Assembly: GCF_011806405.1 (NCBI RefSeq)
Contig: NZ_JAATOW010000024.1
Span: 1 to 64,000, forward strand
Source of the DNA: Pseudooceanicola sp. HF7
Lineage (GTDB): Bacteria > Pseudomonadota > Alphaproteobacteria > Rhodobacterales > Rhodobacteraceae
DNA: 64,000 nt
Direction: 5' to 3'
The translations under genes were made by a program, and so were the position numbers. Numbering within the stretch: the stretch's first letter is position 1; the number at the start of each line of letters is the position of its first letter. Positions 8,365-16,260 of this stretch are shown one piece after another. The notes beneath the pieces were generated by a model. That model searched no databases and was not told the origin of the DNA. It worked only from the letters and a program-made list of their open reading frames with translations.

Positions 8365-8406
8365 CCCCATCGAGGGGCCCGCGCCCGTCGTCGGCTGCGC
8401 CTCCCG
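8365..8406 (+). repeat. Palindromic dispersed module, copy A
   Basis: It begins with the 13-bp palindrome-like CCCCATCGAGGGG and continues through GTCGGCTGCGCCTCCCG. The same order occurs at 53302-53343 and, on the minus strand, at 26822-26865. It lies about 90 bp before an 11-bp unit array. Confidence 0.7.
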
Positions 8407-8493
8407 TCCAGGCGGTGCCGGCAGCGGGCCTTTCGACTGCCGAAGCACGGTGCATCCACGCACATAACAGGGTCTTACCCCACCGTGCGCTGC

Positions 8494-8548
8494 GCACCGA
8501 CGTGATACCGACGCGATACCGACATGAAACAGACGGGGCACCGACGCC
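8494..8548 (+). repeat. Array of five 11-bp direct repeats, copy A
   Basis: Exactly five 11-base units: GCACCGACGTG, ATACCGACGCG, ATACCGACATG, AAACAGACGGG, GCACCGACGCC. The core is ACCGAC. The period of 11 is not a multiple of three, which argues against coding, and there are no spacers, so it is not a CRISPR. A second five-unit array is at 53428-53482. Confidence 0.75.
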
Positions 8549-8596
8549 GAAAAAGCGCCTGGAAGGCGCCCTGCATCACTGCACAACCAAAGGGGA

Positions 8597-9472
8597 TCAG
8601 GGGGCGGCGAAATCGCCCTTCGCATAGCCCTGAAGATAGAGCAGCGCGGTCAGGTCGCCGAAGTTCACCCGCAGCTCGCATTCCGCCGCGACCGAGGGCT
8701 TGGCGTGCAGCGCCACCCCGGACCCGGCCCGCAGCAGCATCCCAAGGTCATTCGCCCCATCGCCCACGGCGATCACATCCCCCTCGGAAAGGGACAGCCT
8801 GGCGGTGATCTCCTCAAGCGCTGCGACCTTGGCATCGCGGCCCAGGATCGGTCGCGCGACCTTTCCGGACAGCTGCTCGCCCTCGGTCAGCAGGGTGTTG
8901 GCGCGGTTTTCATCAAAGCCCAGCTTTTCCGCTACCGCCTTGGTAAACATGGTGAAACCGCCAGAGACAAGGGCGCAATAGGCGCCATTGGCCTTCATCG
9001 TCGCCAGCAGTTCCGGCCCACCCGGCATCAGGGTGATCCGCTCTGCCAGGACCTTGTCGATGACGGAGACAGGCAGACCCTTCAGCAGGCCCACGCGCTC
9101 AGTCAGCGCGCCCTCGAAATCCAGCTCTCCGTTCATGGCGCGGGCGGTGATATCCTTGACCCGCGCGCCCACGCCGGCCTCATCGGCCAGCTCGTCGATG
9201 CATTCCTGCTGGATCATGGTCGAATCCATGTCCGCCAGCAGCATCTTCTTCTTCCGCCCGGCCACGGGCTGAATGCACAGGTCGATCCGCTGGCCCTGGA
9301 GCTGTGCCCAGACATCCCGGAAATTGTCAGGAATTTCAGGCAGTTCGAACTCTGCCGCCTCTTCGGCTGCCAGCCAGCGCGCGCTGGCCCCGCCCCAGGC
9401 ATTGCTGAGCGAAGAGATCAGCGTGGCGTCCAGGATCTCTCCGGGCGCGGTGAGCAGCGTTGCGACATACAT
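8597..9472 (-). CDS. serB: Phosphoserine phosphatase
   Basis: A 291-residue HAD-superfamily enzyme that removes phosphate from O-phosphoserine, the last step of serine synthesis. Motif I is LLADMDSTMIQQE with the nucleophile D81 and acid D83; motif II is in LVSGGFTMF; motif III is GRDAKVAAL; motif IV GDGANDLGML supplies the metal-binding aspartates. About 75 residues before the HAD domain form the small regulatory-type N-terminal region seen in many SerB proteins. The ATG at 9472 has an AGGAG site 8 bases upstream; a longer frame to 9499 lacks one. serC and serA lie 2.4 kb away. Confidence 0.95.
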   Translation of the reverse strand: MYVATLLTAPGEILDATLISSLSNAWGGASARWLAAEEAAEFELPEIPDNFRDVWAQLQGQRIDLCIQPVAGRKKKMLLADMDSTMIQQECIDELADEAGVGARVKDITARAMNGELDFEGALTERVGLLKGLPVSVIDKVLAERITLMPGGPELLATMKANGAYCALVSGGFTMFTKAVAEKLGFDENRANTLLTEGEQLSGKVARPILGRDAKVAALEEITARLSLSEGDVIAVGDGANDLGMLLRAGSGVALHAKPSVAAECELRVNFGDLTALLYLQGYAKGDFAAP

Positions 9473-9530
9473 GGGCGGTCTCCTGTTGCTGGCGGCCATA
9501 AAGCACGGGCCGCCGCAAAGCTCCAGAGGG

Positions 9531-10991
9531 TCAGCCGATCGCCTGCAGCACCATGAAGCAGCAGGCCGACAGCACGGCGGCGGCAGGCACGGTGATGACC
9601 CAGGCGGCGACGATGGTCATGAAATGCGACCGCCGGACCAGCTTGCGCCGGGCGCGTTCCTGGCGGGGCATCGGCGCCCCTTCGGAGAAGCCGCGCCGCG
9701 ACATGTACCATTCCCGGAAGAAGCCCACGCCGAAGACACCGCCCACCGCGATATGGGTCGAGCTGACCGGCAGCCCAAGCGCGGAGGCCGCGATCACGGT
9801 GACCGCCGCCGAAAGCGCCACGCAATAGGCCCGCATCGGGTTCAGCTTGGTGATCTGGTTGCCGACCATGCCGATCAGCTTGGGGCCGAACAGCATCAGC
9901 CCGACAGAGATCCCGACGGCGCCGATGACCATCACCCAGATCGGGATGGAGACCTCTCCGGCGACGCCGGCACTGTCATGGGCATAGACCACGGCCGCCA
10001 GCGGCCCCACCGCATTGGCCACGTCATTGGCCCCATGGGCAAAGGACAGCAGCGCGGCAGAGATGATAAGAGGCAGGCGGAACAGGACCTTGAGCGACCG
10101 GTTGCGGTTCTCAAGCCCCACGGACTGGCGACGGATCAGCGGCACGGAAATGAAGCCGAAGGCCACGCCTGCCACCGCGCCGATCAGCAGCGCCAGCGGC
10201 ATGGTGATCTTCATGACATGCTTCAGGCCCTTGAGCGCCAGGTAGGCCCCGAAGGCCGCGCTCATCAGGCCGATCAGCACCGGCACCCACTTGCGCGCGG
10301 CGGCGATCTTGTCCTCGACGTAGATGATCTTCCACTTGATGAAGGCCAGCATGGCCGCCGCGATGATGCCCCCCAGCAACGGAGAGATCACCCAGCTGGC
10401 GGCGATGGCGCTCATGGAGCCCCAGTTGACCGCCGTCAGCCCCGCCGCGGCGATCCCCGCGCCCATGACGCCCCCGACCACCGCATGGGTGGTGGAGACC
10501 GGCGCGCCGATCCAGGTGGCCAGGTTGACCCATATGGCGGCAGACAGCAGCGCGGCCATCATTGCCCAGATGAAGACCCTGGCATCTATGAAACTTTCCG
10601 GGGCCACGATCCCCTTGGAGATGGTGGAAACCACGTCTCCGCCAGCCAGCAGTGCCCCGGCGCTTTCGCAGATCGCGGCAATGGCGATGGCCCCGACCAT
10701 GGACAGCGCATTGGCCCCCACGGCGGGGCCCATGTTGTTGGCCACGTCATTGGCGCCGATGTTCAGCGCCATGTAGGCCCCGAAGGCGGCGGCGACGATC
10801 ACCACCAGGCTTTGCGGCGTCCCGCCCGACAGCACGGCGGCGGCCAGGGCGGCCACGGTCACGAAGACCAGCGAAGCGCCAACGCCGATCAGCGGGCGCG
10901 ACGCATACATGGAGGCCATCTCAAGGCGGGAAAGCCTGTTCAGGTCCCGGTCTAGCGTTTCCCAGGCGGGGGGCTGGTTGTTCTGGGGCAA
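9531..10991 (-). CDS. pit: Low-affinity inorganic phosphate transporter, Pit family
   Basis: A 486-residue polytopic membrane protein of the PiT family (phosphate:cation symport). The two internal repeats that define the family are present: AAAFGAYMALNIGANDVANNMGP near the N-terminus and LLSFAHGANDVANAVGPLAA in the second half, both with the GANDVAN signature. About ten to twelve membrane segments are visible, with a central hydrophilic loop (RRQSVGLENRNRSLKVL). No PhoU-like gene is beside it. It lies between serB and the serC-serA pair, which release phosphate and use phosphorylated intermediates, but a functional link is only inferred. Confidence 0.92.
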   Translation of the reverse strand: MPQNNQPPAWETLDRDLNRLSRLEMASMYASRPLIGVGASLVFVTVAALAAAVLSGGTPQSLVVIVAAAFGAYMALNIGANDVANNMGPAVGANALSMVGAIAIAAICESAGALLAGGDVVSTISKGIVAPESFIDARVFIWAMMAALLSAAIWVNLATWIGAPVSTTHAVVGGVMGAGIAAAGLTAVNWGSMSAIAASWVISPLLGGIIAAAMLAFIKWKIIYVEDKIAAARKWVPVLIGLMSAAFGAYLALKGLKHVMKITMPLALLIGAVAGVAFGFISVPLIRRQSVGLENRNRSLKVLFRLPLIISAALLSFAHGANDVANAVGPLAAVVYAHDSAGVAGEVSIPIWVMVIGAVGISVGLMLFGPKLIGMVGNQITKLNPMRAYCVALSAAVTVIAASALGLPVSSTHIAVGGVFGVGFFREWYMSRRGFSEGAPMPRQERARRKLVRRSHFMTIVAAWVITVPAAAVLSACCFMVLQAIG

Positions 10992-11025
10992 GGTCTGTCC
11001 TTCGATCTGTCGGAGAGGGGCAGGC

Positions 11026-11517
11026 CTAGTGGCCCTGGCGTCCCTCGATCCTGGCCGCGATCAGCTCAGGGGCCGCGCGCAGCAGGTCCTTGAGATCCTC
11101 TTCAGCCACGAGTTTGGCGGCTTCCTCAGGCCGGACCCAGCGACGTTCGCGTTCGCCGGATTCGGGGTAATCGTCCAGCAGCCGGGCCACTTCCACGGCG
11201 TAGACATCCACGTCCGTCGGGGCGGGCAGGCCGCCGTCCAGCCGTTTGTCGTAATGGTAACGCCCGATCCAGATCGGCTTCATGGAGCGCTGCTTGATCC
11301 CTGCTTCTTCCCAGGCTTCCTCAAGCGCGGTGCCGGCGGCATCGGTGCCGGTCTTGGGCCAGCCCTTGGGCATGATCCAGCGCTTGGTCTCCCGCGAGGT
11401 GATCAGCAGGATCTCCATATCCGCGCCCCTGCCACGATAGCACAGCGCCGCCGCCTGGAACATCGGAGGACGTCCAAGAAGGGGCAGCAGGTAGCTATTC
11501 CAGAGTTTTGCGAACAC
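11026..11517 (-). CDS. Nudix hydrolase with atypical Nudix box
   Basis: A 163-residue cytoplasmic Nudix-fold protein, similar in layout to diphosphoinositol/diadenosine polyphosphate hydrolases of alphaproteobacteria (AALCYRG...MPKGWPKTG...ALEEAWEEAG). The Nudix box reads GWPKTGTDAAGTALEEAWEE, followed by AGI. The canonical first glutamate is T and the arginine of REUXEE is E, while the metal-binding EE pair is kept. A GTG start at 11517 is preferred since GGAG precedes it; a further GTG at 11565 has no ribosome site. It faces serC across a 355-bp gap. Substrate is unknown. Confidence 0.85.
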   Translation of the reverse strand: MFAKLWNSYLLPLLGRPPMFQAAALCYRGRGADMEILLITSRETKRWIMPKGWPKTGTDAAGTALEEAWEEAGIKQRSMKPIWIGRYHYDKRLDGGLPAPTDVDVYAVEVARLLDDYPESGERERRWVRPEEAAKLVAEEDLKDLLRAAPELIAARIEGRQGH

Positions 11518-11872
11518 GGGCGGCTCTCCAGGGTGGGCGTAAAGATCAGGCTGTGTACACCGCACAGGCGGTGCTTCTCAACCGGGACGTATTGAAAAAA
11601 CGGTGACCCAGGGGCCAAAATCGGAGCATTTTCGCCCGAAACGCTGCGGAACGGGCAGGCGGCAGGGCTGCGAGAGAGCCGAAGCGGCCCGCGCAACCTT
11701 CCCGTGTGCAGGTTTCCGATAGGCTACAGGCCTCCGGGCGCGCGGTCCAAAAACGACGGGGCGGGGTCTTCCTGCGTCATCTCCTGTCTTGCGTGACCAG
11801 AGAATCGCCCCTATACGCAGCGGCGGGACACCCTTCCCCAACGAAGGGCGCTTATCTGTAAGGATACCAGAA
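11518..11872. other. Intergenic region upstream of serC
   Basis: No gene between the Nudix start and serC. The right end holds the candidate serC leader RNA (11818-11870). The rest should contain the divergent promoters, but no convincing -35/-10 pair stands out by eye. Confidence 0.6.
11818..11870 (+). ncRNA. Candidate serC RNA motif (5' leader of serC)
   Basis: Just before the serC ATG is a hairpin CCCTTC-CCCAAC-GAAGGG (about 11831-11848) followed by GCGCTTATCTGTAAGGATA. An RNA element named the serC motif is known from alphaproteobacteria directly upstream of serC-serA operons; position, size and the short GC hairpin with an AU-rich tail fit it. The match is from memory of the family rather than a covariance search. 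Confidence 0.55.
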
Positions 11873-13027
11873 ATGGCAAACGACCATCCGGCAACGCGGC
11901 CGGCTAACCCGCGTTTTTCTTCCGGCCCCTGTGCCAAGATCCCCCATTATTCCCTCGACAAGCTTGCTGACGCCGCTCTGGGCCGCAGCCACCGTGCCGC
12001 TATCGGCAAGGACAAGCTGAAGGCCGCGATCGAAGAGACGCGCGAGATCCTGGGCGTGCCCGCCGATTACAAGATCGGCATCGTGCCCGCCTCCGACACC
12101 GGCGCTGTCGAGATGTGCCTCTGGTCCATGCTGGGCGCCCGCAAGGCAACCATGGTTGCCTGGGAAAGCTTCGGCGCCGGCTGGGTGACCGACGTGGTCA
12201 AGCAGCTGAAGATCGATGCAGAGGTCAAGACCGCCGACTACGGCCAGATCGTCGACTTTGCCGAAATCGATTTCAACACGGACGTCGTCTTCACCTGGAA
12301 CGGCACCACATCTGGTGTGCGTGTGCCCAACGGTGACAAGATCCCGGCAGACCGCGAAGGTCTGACGATCTGTGACGCGACCTCTGCCGCCTTTGCCCAG
12401 GACCTGCCCTGGGACAAGCTGGATGTGACGACCTTCTCCTGGCAGAAGGTGATGGGCGGCGAAGCGGCCCACGGGATGCTGATCCTGTCCCCCCGCGCTG
12501 TCGAGCGCCTCGAAAACTACACCCCCGCCTGGCCGCTGCCGAAGATCTTCCGCCTGACCAAGGGCGGCAAGCTGATCGAGGGCATCTTCCGCGGCGAGAC
12601 GATCAACACCCCCTCCATGCTGGCGGTCGAAGATTACCTGGTCGCGCTGGACTGGGGCCGTTCCGTGGGCGGGTTGAAAGGGCTGATGGCGCGGGCCGAT
12701 ACCAACGCCAAGGTGCTCTGGGACTTCTGCGACCGGCATGACTGGATCGCCAACCTGGCCGAAGACGACGCGACGCGCTCCAACACCTCGGTCTGCCTGA
12801 AGTTCACGGACGACCGGATCAAGGACGGTGCCGCCTTCGCCAAGGCCGTGGCCAAGAAGCTGGATACCTACAACGCCGCCTACGACATCGGTGCCTATCG
12901 CGACGCCCCCGCGGGCCTGCGCATCTGGTGCGGTGCCACCGTCGAAGCGGCCGACGTGGAAAAGCTGACGCTCTGGCTGAAGTGGGCCTTCGAAGCCTGC
13001 ATCGAAGAGCAGTCCGAAGCAGCGTGA
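11873..13027 (+). CDS. serC: Phosphoserine aminotransferase
   Basis: A 384-residue PLP enzyme that converts 3-phosphohydroxypyruvate and glutamate to O-phosphoserine. It has the N-terminal [15 protein letters not shown] segment of the alphaproteobacterial SerC class, the cofactor-contact stretch [34 protein letters not shown], and the Schiff-base lysine in [10 protein letters not shown] (K192). The start at 11873 gives [20 protein letters not shown], the family norm; the frame is open further upstream through the leader RNA. It is followed on the same strand by serA, forming the first two steps of the phosphorylated serine pathway. Confidence 0.95.
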   Translation: MANDHPATRPANPRFSSGPCAKIPHYSLDKLADAALGRSHRAAIGKDKLKAAIEETREILGVPADYKIGIVPASDTGAVEMCLWSMLGARKATMVAWESFGAGWVTDVVKQLKIDAEVKTADYGQIVDFAEIDFNTDVVFTWNGTTSGVRVPNGDKIPADREGLTICDATSAAFAQDLPWDKLDVTTFSWQKVMGGEAAHGMLILSPRAVERLENYTPAWPLPKIFRLTKGGKLIEGIFRGETINTPSMLAVEDYLVALDWGRSVGGLKGLMARADTNAKVLWDFCDRHDWIANLAEDDATRSNTSVCLKFTDDRIKDGAAFAKAVAKKLDTYNAAYDIGAYRDAPAGLRIWCGATVEAADVEKLTLWLKWAFEACIEEQSEAA

Positions 13028-13034
13028 TCCCGGC

Positions 13035-13096
13035 GGTGCGTGCAAGCACGCACCCTACCTGACGTGACCTGTAGGGTGCGTGGTCTCCACGCACCT
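13035..13096 (+). repeat. Multi-hairpin palindromic element between serC and serA
   Basis: Two hairpins: GGTGCGTGC-AA-GCACGCACC (13035-13054) and GGTGCGTGG-TCT-CCACGCACC (about 13076-13096), joined by GTAGGGTGCG, which is complementary to CGCACCCTAC of the first hairpin. This gives alternative folds in the serC-serA transcript. It has the look of a REP-like dispersed element, but no other copy is in the window. Confidence 0.7.
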
Positions 13097-13132
13097 CTTT
13101 CCCCAGACATACCCTTTGAAGGAGCGCCTGAC

Positions 13133-14725
13133 ATGGCCCCCAAAGTCCTGATTTCCGACAAGCTTTCCGCCGCCGCCGTCCAGATCTTCAAGGATCGCGG
13201 CATCGAGGTCGACTTCCAGCCCGACCTTGGCAAGGACAAGGAAAAACTGGCCGAGGTGATCGGCAACTACGATGGCCTGGCCATCCGGTCCGCCACCAAG
13301 GTGACCGACAAGATCCTGGCCAATGCGACCAACCTCAAGGTCATCGGCCGCGCTGGCATCGGCACCGACAACATCGACAAGGAAGCGGCCTCCAAGAAGG
13401 GCGTGATCGTGATGAACACGCCGTTCGGCAACATGATCACGACGGCGGAACACGCCATCGCCATGATGTTCGCCGTGGCCCGCCAGATCCCCGAGGCCTC
13501 TGCCTCCACCCATGCGGGCAAGTGGGAAAAGTCCAAGTTCATGGGTGTCGAGCTGACCGGCAAGACCCTGGGCGTCATCGGCGCGGGCAACATCGGTGGC
13601 ATCGTCTGCAACCGTGCCCTGGGCCTGAAGATGAAGGTTGCCGCCTACGACCCCTTCCTGAGCCAGGAAAAGGCCGACAAGATGGGCGTCGAGAAAGTCG
13701 AGCTTGAAGACCTGCTCAAGCGCGCCGATTTCATCACCCTGCATGTGCCCTTCACCGAGCAGACCAAGAACATCCTGTCGGCGGAAAACCTGGCCAAGAC
13801 CAAGAAGGGCGTGCGGATCATCAACTGCGCCCGCGGTGGCCTTGTGGACGAAGAGGCCCTGGCAGAGCTGCTGAAATCCGGCCATGTCGCCGGTGCCGCC
13901 TTCGACGTCTTCAAGGAAGAGCCGGCCAAGGAAAACCCGCTGTTCAACCTGCCCAACGTGGTCTGCACCCCGCACCTGGGCGCTGCCACCACCGAGGCAC
14001 AGGAAAACGTGGCCCTGCAGGTTGCCGACCAGATGGCCAACTACCTGCTGGACGGCGCTGTCGAGAACGCGCTGAACATGCCTTCCATGACGGCCGAGGA
14101 AGCCAAGGTCATGGGGCCGTGGGTCGCGCTGGCCGGTCACCTGGGCTCCTTCATCGGGCAGCTGACGGACGAGCCGATCGAAGCGATCAACATCCTCTAT
14201 GATGGTGTCGCCGCAGAGATGAACCTGCCCGCGCTGACCTGCGCCGTGACGGCGGGCATCATGAAGAAGGCCAACCCGGACGTGAACCTGGTCTCTGCCC
14301 CGGTCGTGGCCAAGGAGCGTGGCATCAAGATGTCCACCACCAGCCAGTCGAAAAGCGGCACCTTCGACGGCTACGTCAAGGTGACGATCAAGACCCCCTC
14401 GCTGGAGCGGTCCATCGCCGGCACCGTCTTCTCCGACGGAAAACCGCGCTTCATCCAGATCAAGGGCATCAACATCGACGCCGAAGTGGGCGAGCACATG
14501 CTCTACACCACCAACGAAGACGTTCCGGGCGTCATCGGCACGCTGGGCATGACGCTGGGCCAGAACGGTCAGAACATCGCGAACTTCACGCTTGGGCGGA
14601 CCTCGACGGGGGCGCAGGCCATCGCGCTGCTCTACCTGGACGAAAAGGCCAAGCCGGATGCCATGAAGGCGCTGCGCGACACCGGCATGTTCCAGCAGAT
14701 CCGCCCGCTGGAATTCACTGTCTGA
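13133..14725 (+). CDS. serA: D-3-phosphoglycerate dehydrogenase
   Basis: A 530-residue enzyme that oxidises 3-phosphoglycerate to phosphohydroxypyruvate, committing carbon to serine. The NAD-binding motif is GVIGAGNIGG, the catalytic arginine is in INCARGGLVDE, the glutamate in AAFDVFKEEP, and the histidine in TPHLGAATTEAQ. After about residue 315 come the allosteric substrate-binding domain and a C-terminal ACT domain (HMLYTTNEDVPGVIGTLG) that usually binds serine for feedback inhibition. GAAGGAG precedes the ATG. It lies 105 bp after serC with a palindromic element between, and a strong terminator follows. Confidence 0.96.
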   Translation: MAPKVLISDKLSAAAVQIFKDRGIEVDFQPDLGKDKEKLAEVIGNYDGLAIRSATKVTDKILANATNLKVIGRAGIGTDNIDKEAASKKGVIVMNTPFGNMITTAEHAIAMMFAVARQIPEASASTHAGKWEKSKFMGVELTGKTLGVIGAGNIGGIVCNRALGLKMKVAAYDPFLSQEKADKMGVEKVELEDLLKRADFITLHVPFTEQTKNILSAENLAKTKKGVRIINCARGGLVDEEALAELLKSGHVAGAAFDVFKEEPAKENPLFNLPNVVCTPHLGAATTEAQENVALQVADQMANYLLDGAVENALNMPSMTAEEAKVMGPWVALAGHLGSFIGQLTDEPIEAINILYDGVAAEMNLPALTCAVTAGIMKKANPDVNLVSAPVVAKERGIKMSTTSQSKSGTFDGYVKVTIKTPSLERSIAGTVFSDGKPRFIQIKGINIDAEVGEHMLYTTNEDVPGVIGTLGMTLGQNGQNIANFTLGRTSTGAQAIALLYLDEKAKPDAMKALRDTGMFQQIRPLEFTV

Positions 14726-14750
14726 TCCCGTAGGGATTTCCAGAACAGGA

Positions 14751-14780
14751 AAGGGCCGCCCGGCTGGGGCGGCCCTTTTC
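14751..14780 (+). terminator. Intrinsic terminator after serA
   Basis: The stem AAGGGCCGCC / GGCGGCCCTT with a short loop is followed by TTTC. It ends the serC-serA unit and lies between convergent genes. Confidence 0.85.
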
Positions 14781-14831
14781 ATTTGGGCTCAAAGGCCCAC
14801 TCTTGGGCAACCATCCCGCAGGCGGTGCGGT

Positions 14832-15206
14832 TCAGGCCCTGGCGCGGCCCCGGGTGGCCACGACGAATATGAAAATCAGCATCGACAGGATGGTCAGGAC
14901 CGACCCCAGCTTCGCCGCGGTCTCTCCCCCGCCGGTCACGGCCAGGTAGATGCCCGGCAGCACCACCAGCGTGCCCAGCAGGGCAACGGCCAGGTGAATC
15001 TTGGGAAGCATACCGCTGCTGGCGCTCGGCACGATCTGGTAGAAGACCCCGAAAAGCGCCAGGGTGACCCAGCCGATCAGGTTGATATGCGCGTGGACCG
15101 GCGTCAGCGTATGGTCGTGAGAGGCAGACATCTGGATGCCCAGGGCCATGCCGAGAAAGGCGAAGATCGCCGCGAGCAGGAAGAATGCGTAGGAAATACC
15201 GTTCAT
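14832..15206 (-). CDS. Small haem-copper-oxidase-like membrane protein
   Basis: A 124-residue inner-membrane protein with four hydrophobic helices. The segment PVHAHINLIGWVTLALFGV with its two histidines resembles a helix pair of haem-copper oxidase subunit I (the cbb3/NorB branch), and databases often label such four-helix proteins as cytochrome oxidase subunit I-like. The protein is far too small to be an oxidase, and the full set of metal ligands is missing. It has its own promoter region on the minus strand and no oxidase genes nearby. It may bind haem or simply share the fold. Confidence 0.7.
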   Translation of the reverse strand: MNGISYAFFLLAAIFAFLGMALGIQMSASHDHTLTPVHAHINLIGWVTLALFGVFYQIVPSASSGMLPKIHLAVALLGTLVVLPGIYLAVTGGGETAAKLGSVLTILSMLIFIFVVATRGRARA

Positions 15207-15429
15207 GGACTTATGTCCCCCGTTGGCTCAGGTCACTCTGCGGTGCCGTGGCTTTGTGTGCGTAAAGGTATTCACGTACCGGTATACAAGCACGTTTCCC
15301 TGATTTCGCAAAGAAGTCTCAGGTACAGGGGTAGGGCGATTTCCGGCGCAGGGGGCGACGGGCGCGCCGGGTCTGGTCTTTTGCCGCGATCCATGGTCCC
15401 TTTCCGCTGCAACGCAGCGGAGCGGAAGA

Positions 15430-16194
15430 ATGACGATCTATGCAATCGGCGATATCCACGGCCAGACGGGAATGCTGGAAGCAGCGCTGGAACGGATCGA
15501 CCAGGACGGCGCGAACCTTGGGCCGGGCGGCGCGGATGAGCTGATCTTCCTTGGCGATCTCTGTGATCGGGGGCCGGACAGCCGGGGGGTGATCGAACGG
15601 ATCTCTTCCGCCATGGCGCAGGGCCAGCGCTGGACCGCGATCCGGGGCAACCATGACACGATGTTCCGGCGTTTCCTGCATAATGGCGAAATCCACGACC
15701 CGGCGATCAAGAGCGGGATCCCCTGGACCCATTACCGCCTGGGCGGGCCTGAGACCCTGCGCAGCTACGGCGTGGATCCCGATGGCGACCTGCCCCGGAT
15801 GATGGCAGAGGCCCAGGCGGCGGTCCCGCAAACCCACGTGGATTTCATCGATTCCATGCCGCTTTACCTCGAGCGCGGCCAATGGCTGTTCGTGCACGCG
15901 GGCATCCGGCCCGGCGTGGCGATGGCCGACCAGGCAGAGCAGGACCTGATCTGGATCCGCGACGGCTTCCTGGATCATCCCGCGCCGCTGCCCTGGACGG
16001 TGGTCCATGGTCATACGGTGATGGACCACGCCCATTGGGCCGGCAACCGGGTCTCGCTGGATACAGGCGCCGGCGCGCTGCCGCCCCGCCACCTGACCGC
16101 GGCGGCCATCGACGGGGAAGAGGTCTTCGTGCTTGCGGAAGAGGGCCGCGTGGCGCTGGCCAGGTCCGAACATCCGCAGGCCGTGACCTCGTAA
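15430..16194 (+). CDS. PPP-family serine/threonine protein phosphatase (ApaH/PrpE-like)
   Basis: A 254-residue metallophosphoesterase with all signature blocks: GDIHG (residues 7-11), GDLCDRGPDS (42-51), GNHD (73-76) and VVHGHTV near residue 196. These supply the ligands for two metal ions. The protein may dephosphorylate phosphoproteins or dinucleotide polyphosphates; sequence alone does not separate these. It starts MTIYAIGDIHG. The thiolase gene lies 66 bp downstream on the same strand and may be cotranscribed. Confidence 0.88.
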   Translation: MTIYAIGDIHGQTGMLEAALERIDQDGANLGPGGADELIFLGDLCDRGPDSRGVIERISSAMAQGQRWTAIRGNHDTMFRRFLHNGEIHDPAIKSGIPWTHYRLGGPETLRSYGVDPDGDLPRMMAEAQAAVPQTHVDFIDSMPLYLERGQWLFVHAGIRPGVAMADQAEQDLIWIRDGFLDHPAPLPWTVVHGHTVMDHAHWAGNRVSLDTGAGALPPRHLTAAAIDGEEVFVLAEEGRVALARSEHPQAVTS

Positions 16195-16260
16195 CGAAAC
16201 GTCACCGCCCCGCTGGAGCGGCGGGTTTGCTAGAAAAGGGCGGAAAAGAGGGAGGCTTTC

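Larger units (their letters stand above)
8264..8596. other. Gene-free interval between the ArsR operon and serB
   Basis: No credible gene. It holds the ArsR promoter region (near 8300), a copy of the palindromic module (8365-8406) and an array of five 11-bp units (8494-8548). The short open frames here are shadows and carry no recognisable domain. Confidence 0.7.

Noticed and set aside
8494-8548. Possible CRISPR or iteron origin
   Set aside because: Units are contiguous without spacers and no cas or rep gene is near, so neither CRISPR nor a plasmid origin is supported.
9273-10955. 560-residue plus-strand frame over serB and pit
   Set aside because: It spans the ends of two real minus-strand genes and has very low-complexity H/D/G/R content.
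13055-14782. 575-residue open frame opposite serA
   Set aside because: Shadow of serA with the same composition bias.
15207-15429. FNR box upstream of the oxidase-like gene
   Set aside because: No TTGAT-N4-ATCAA-like sequence was found between the divergent genes.
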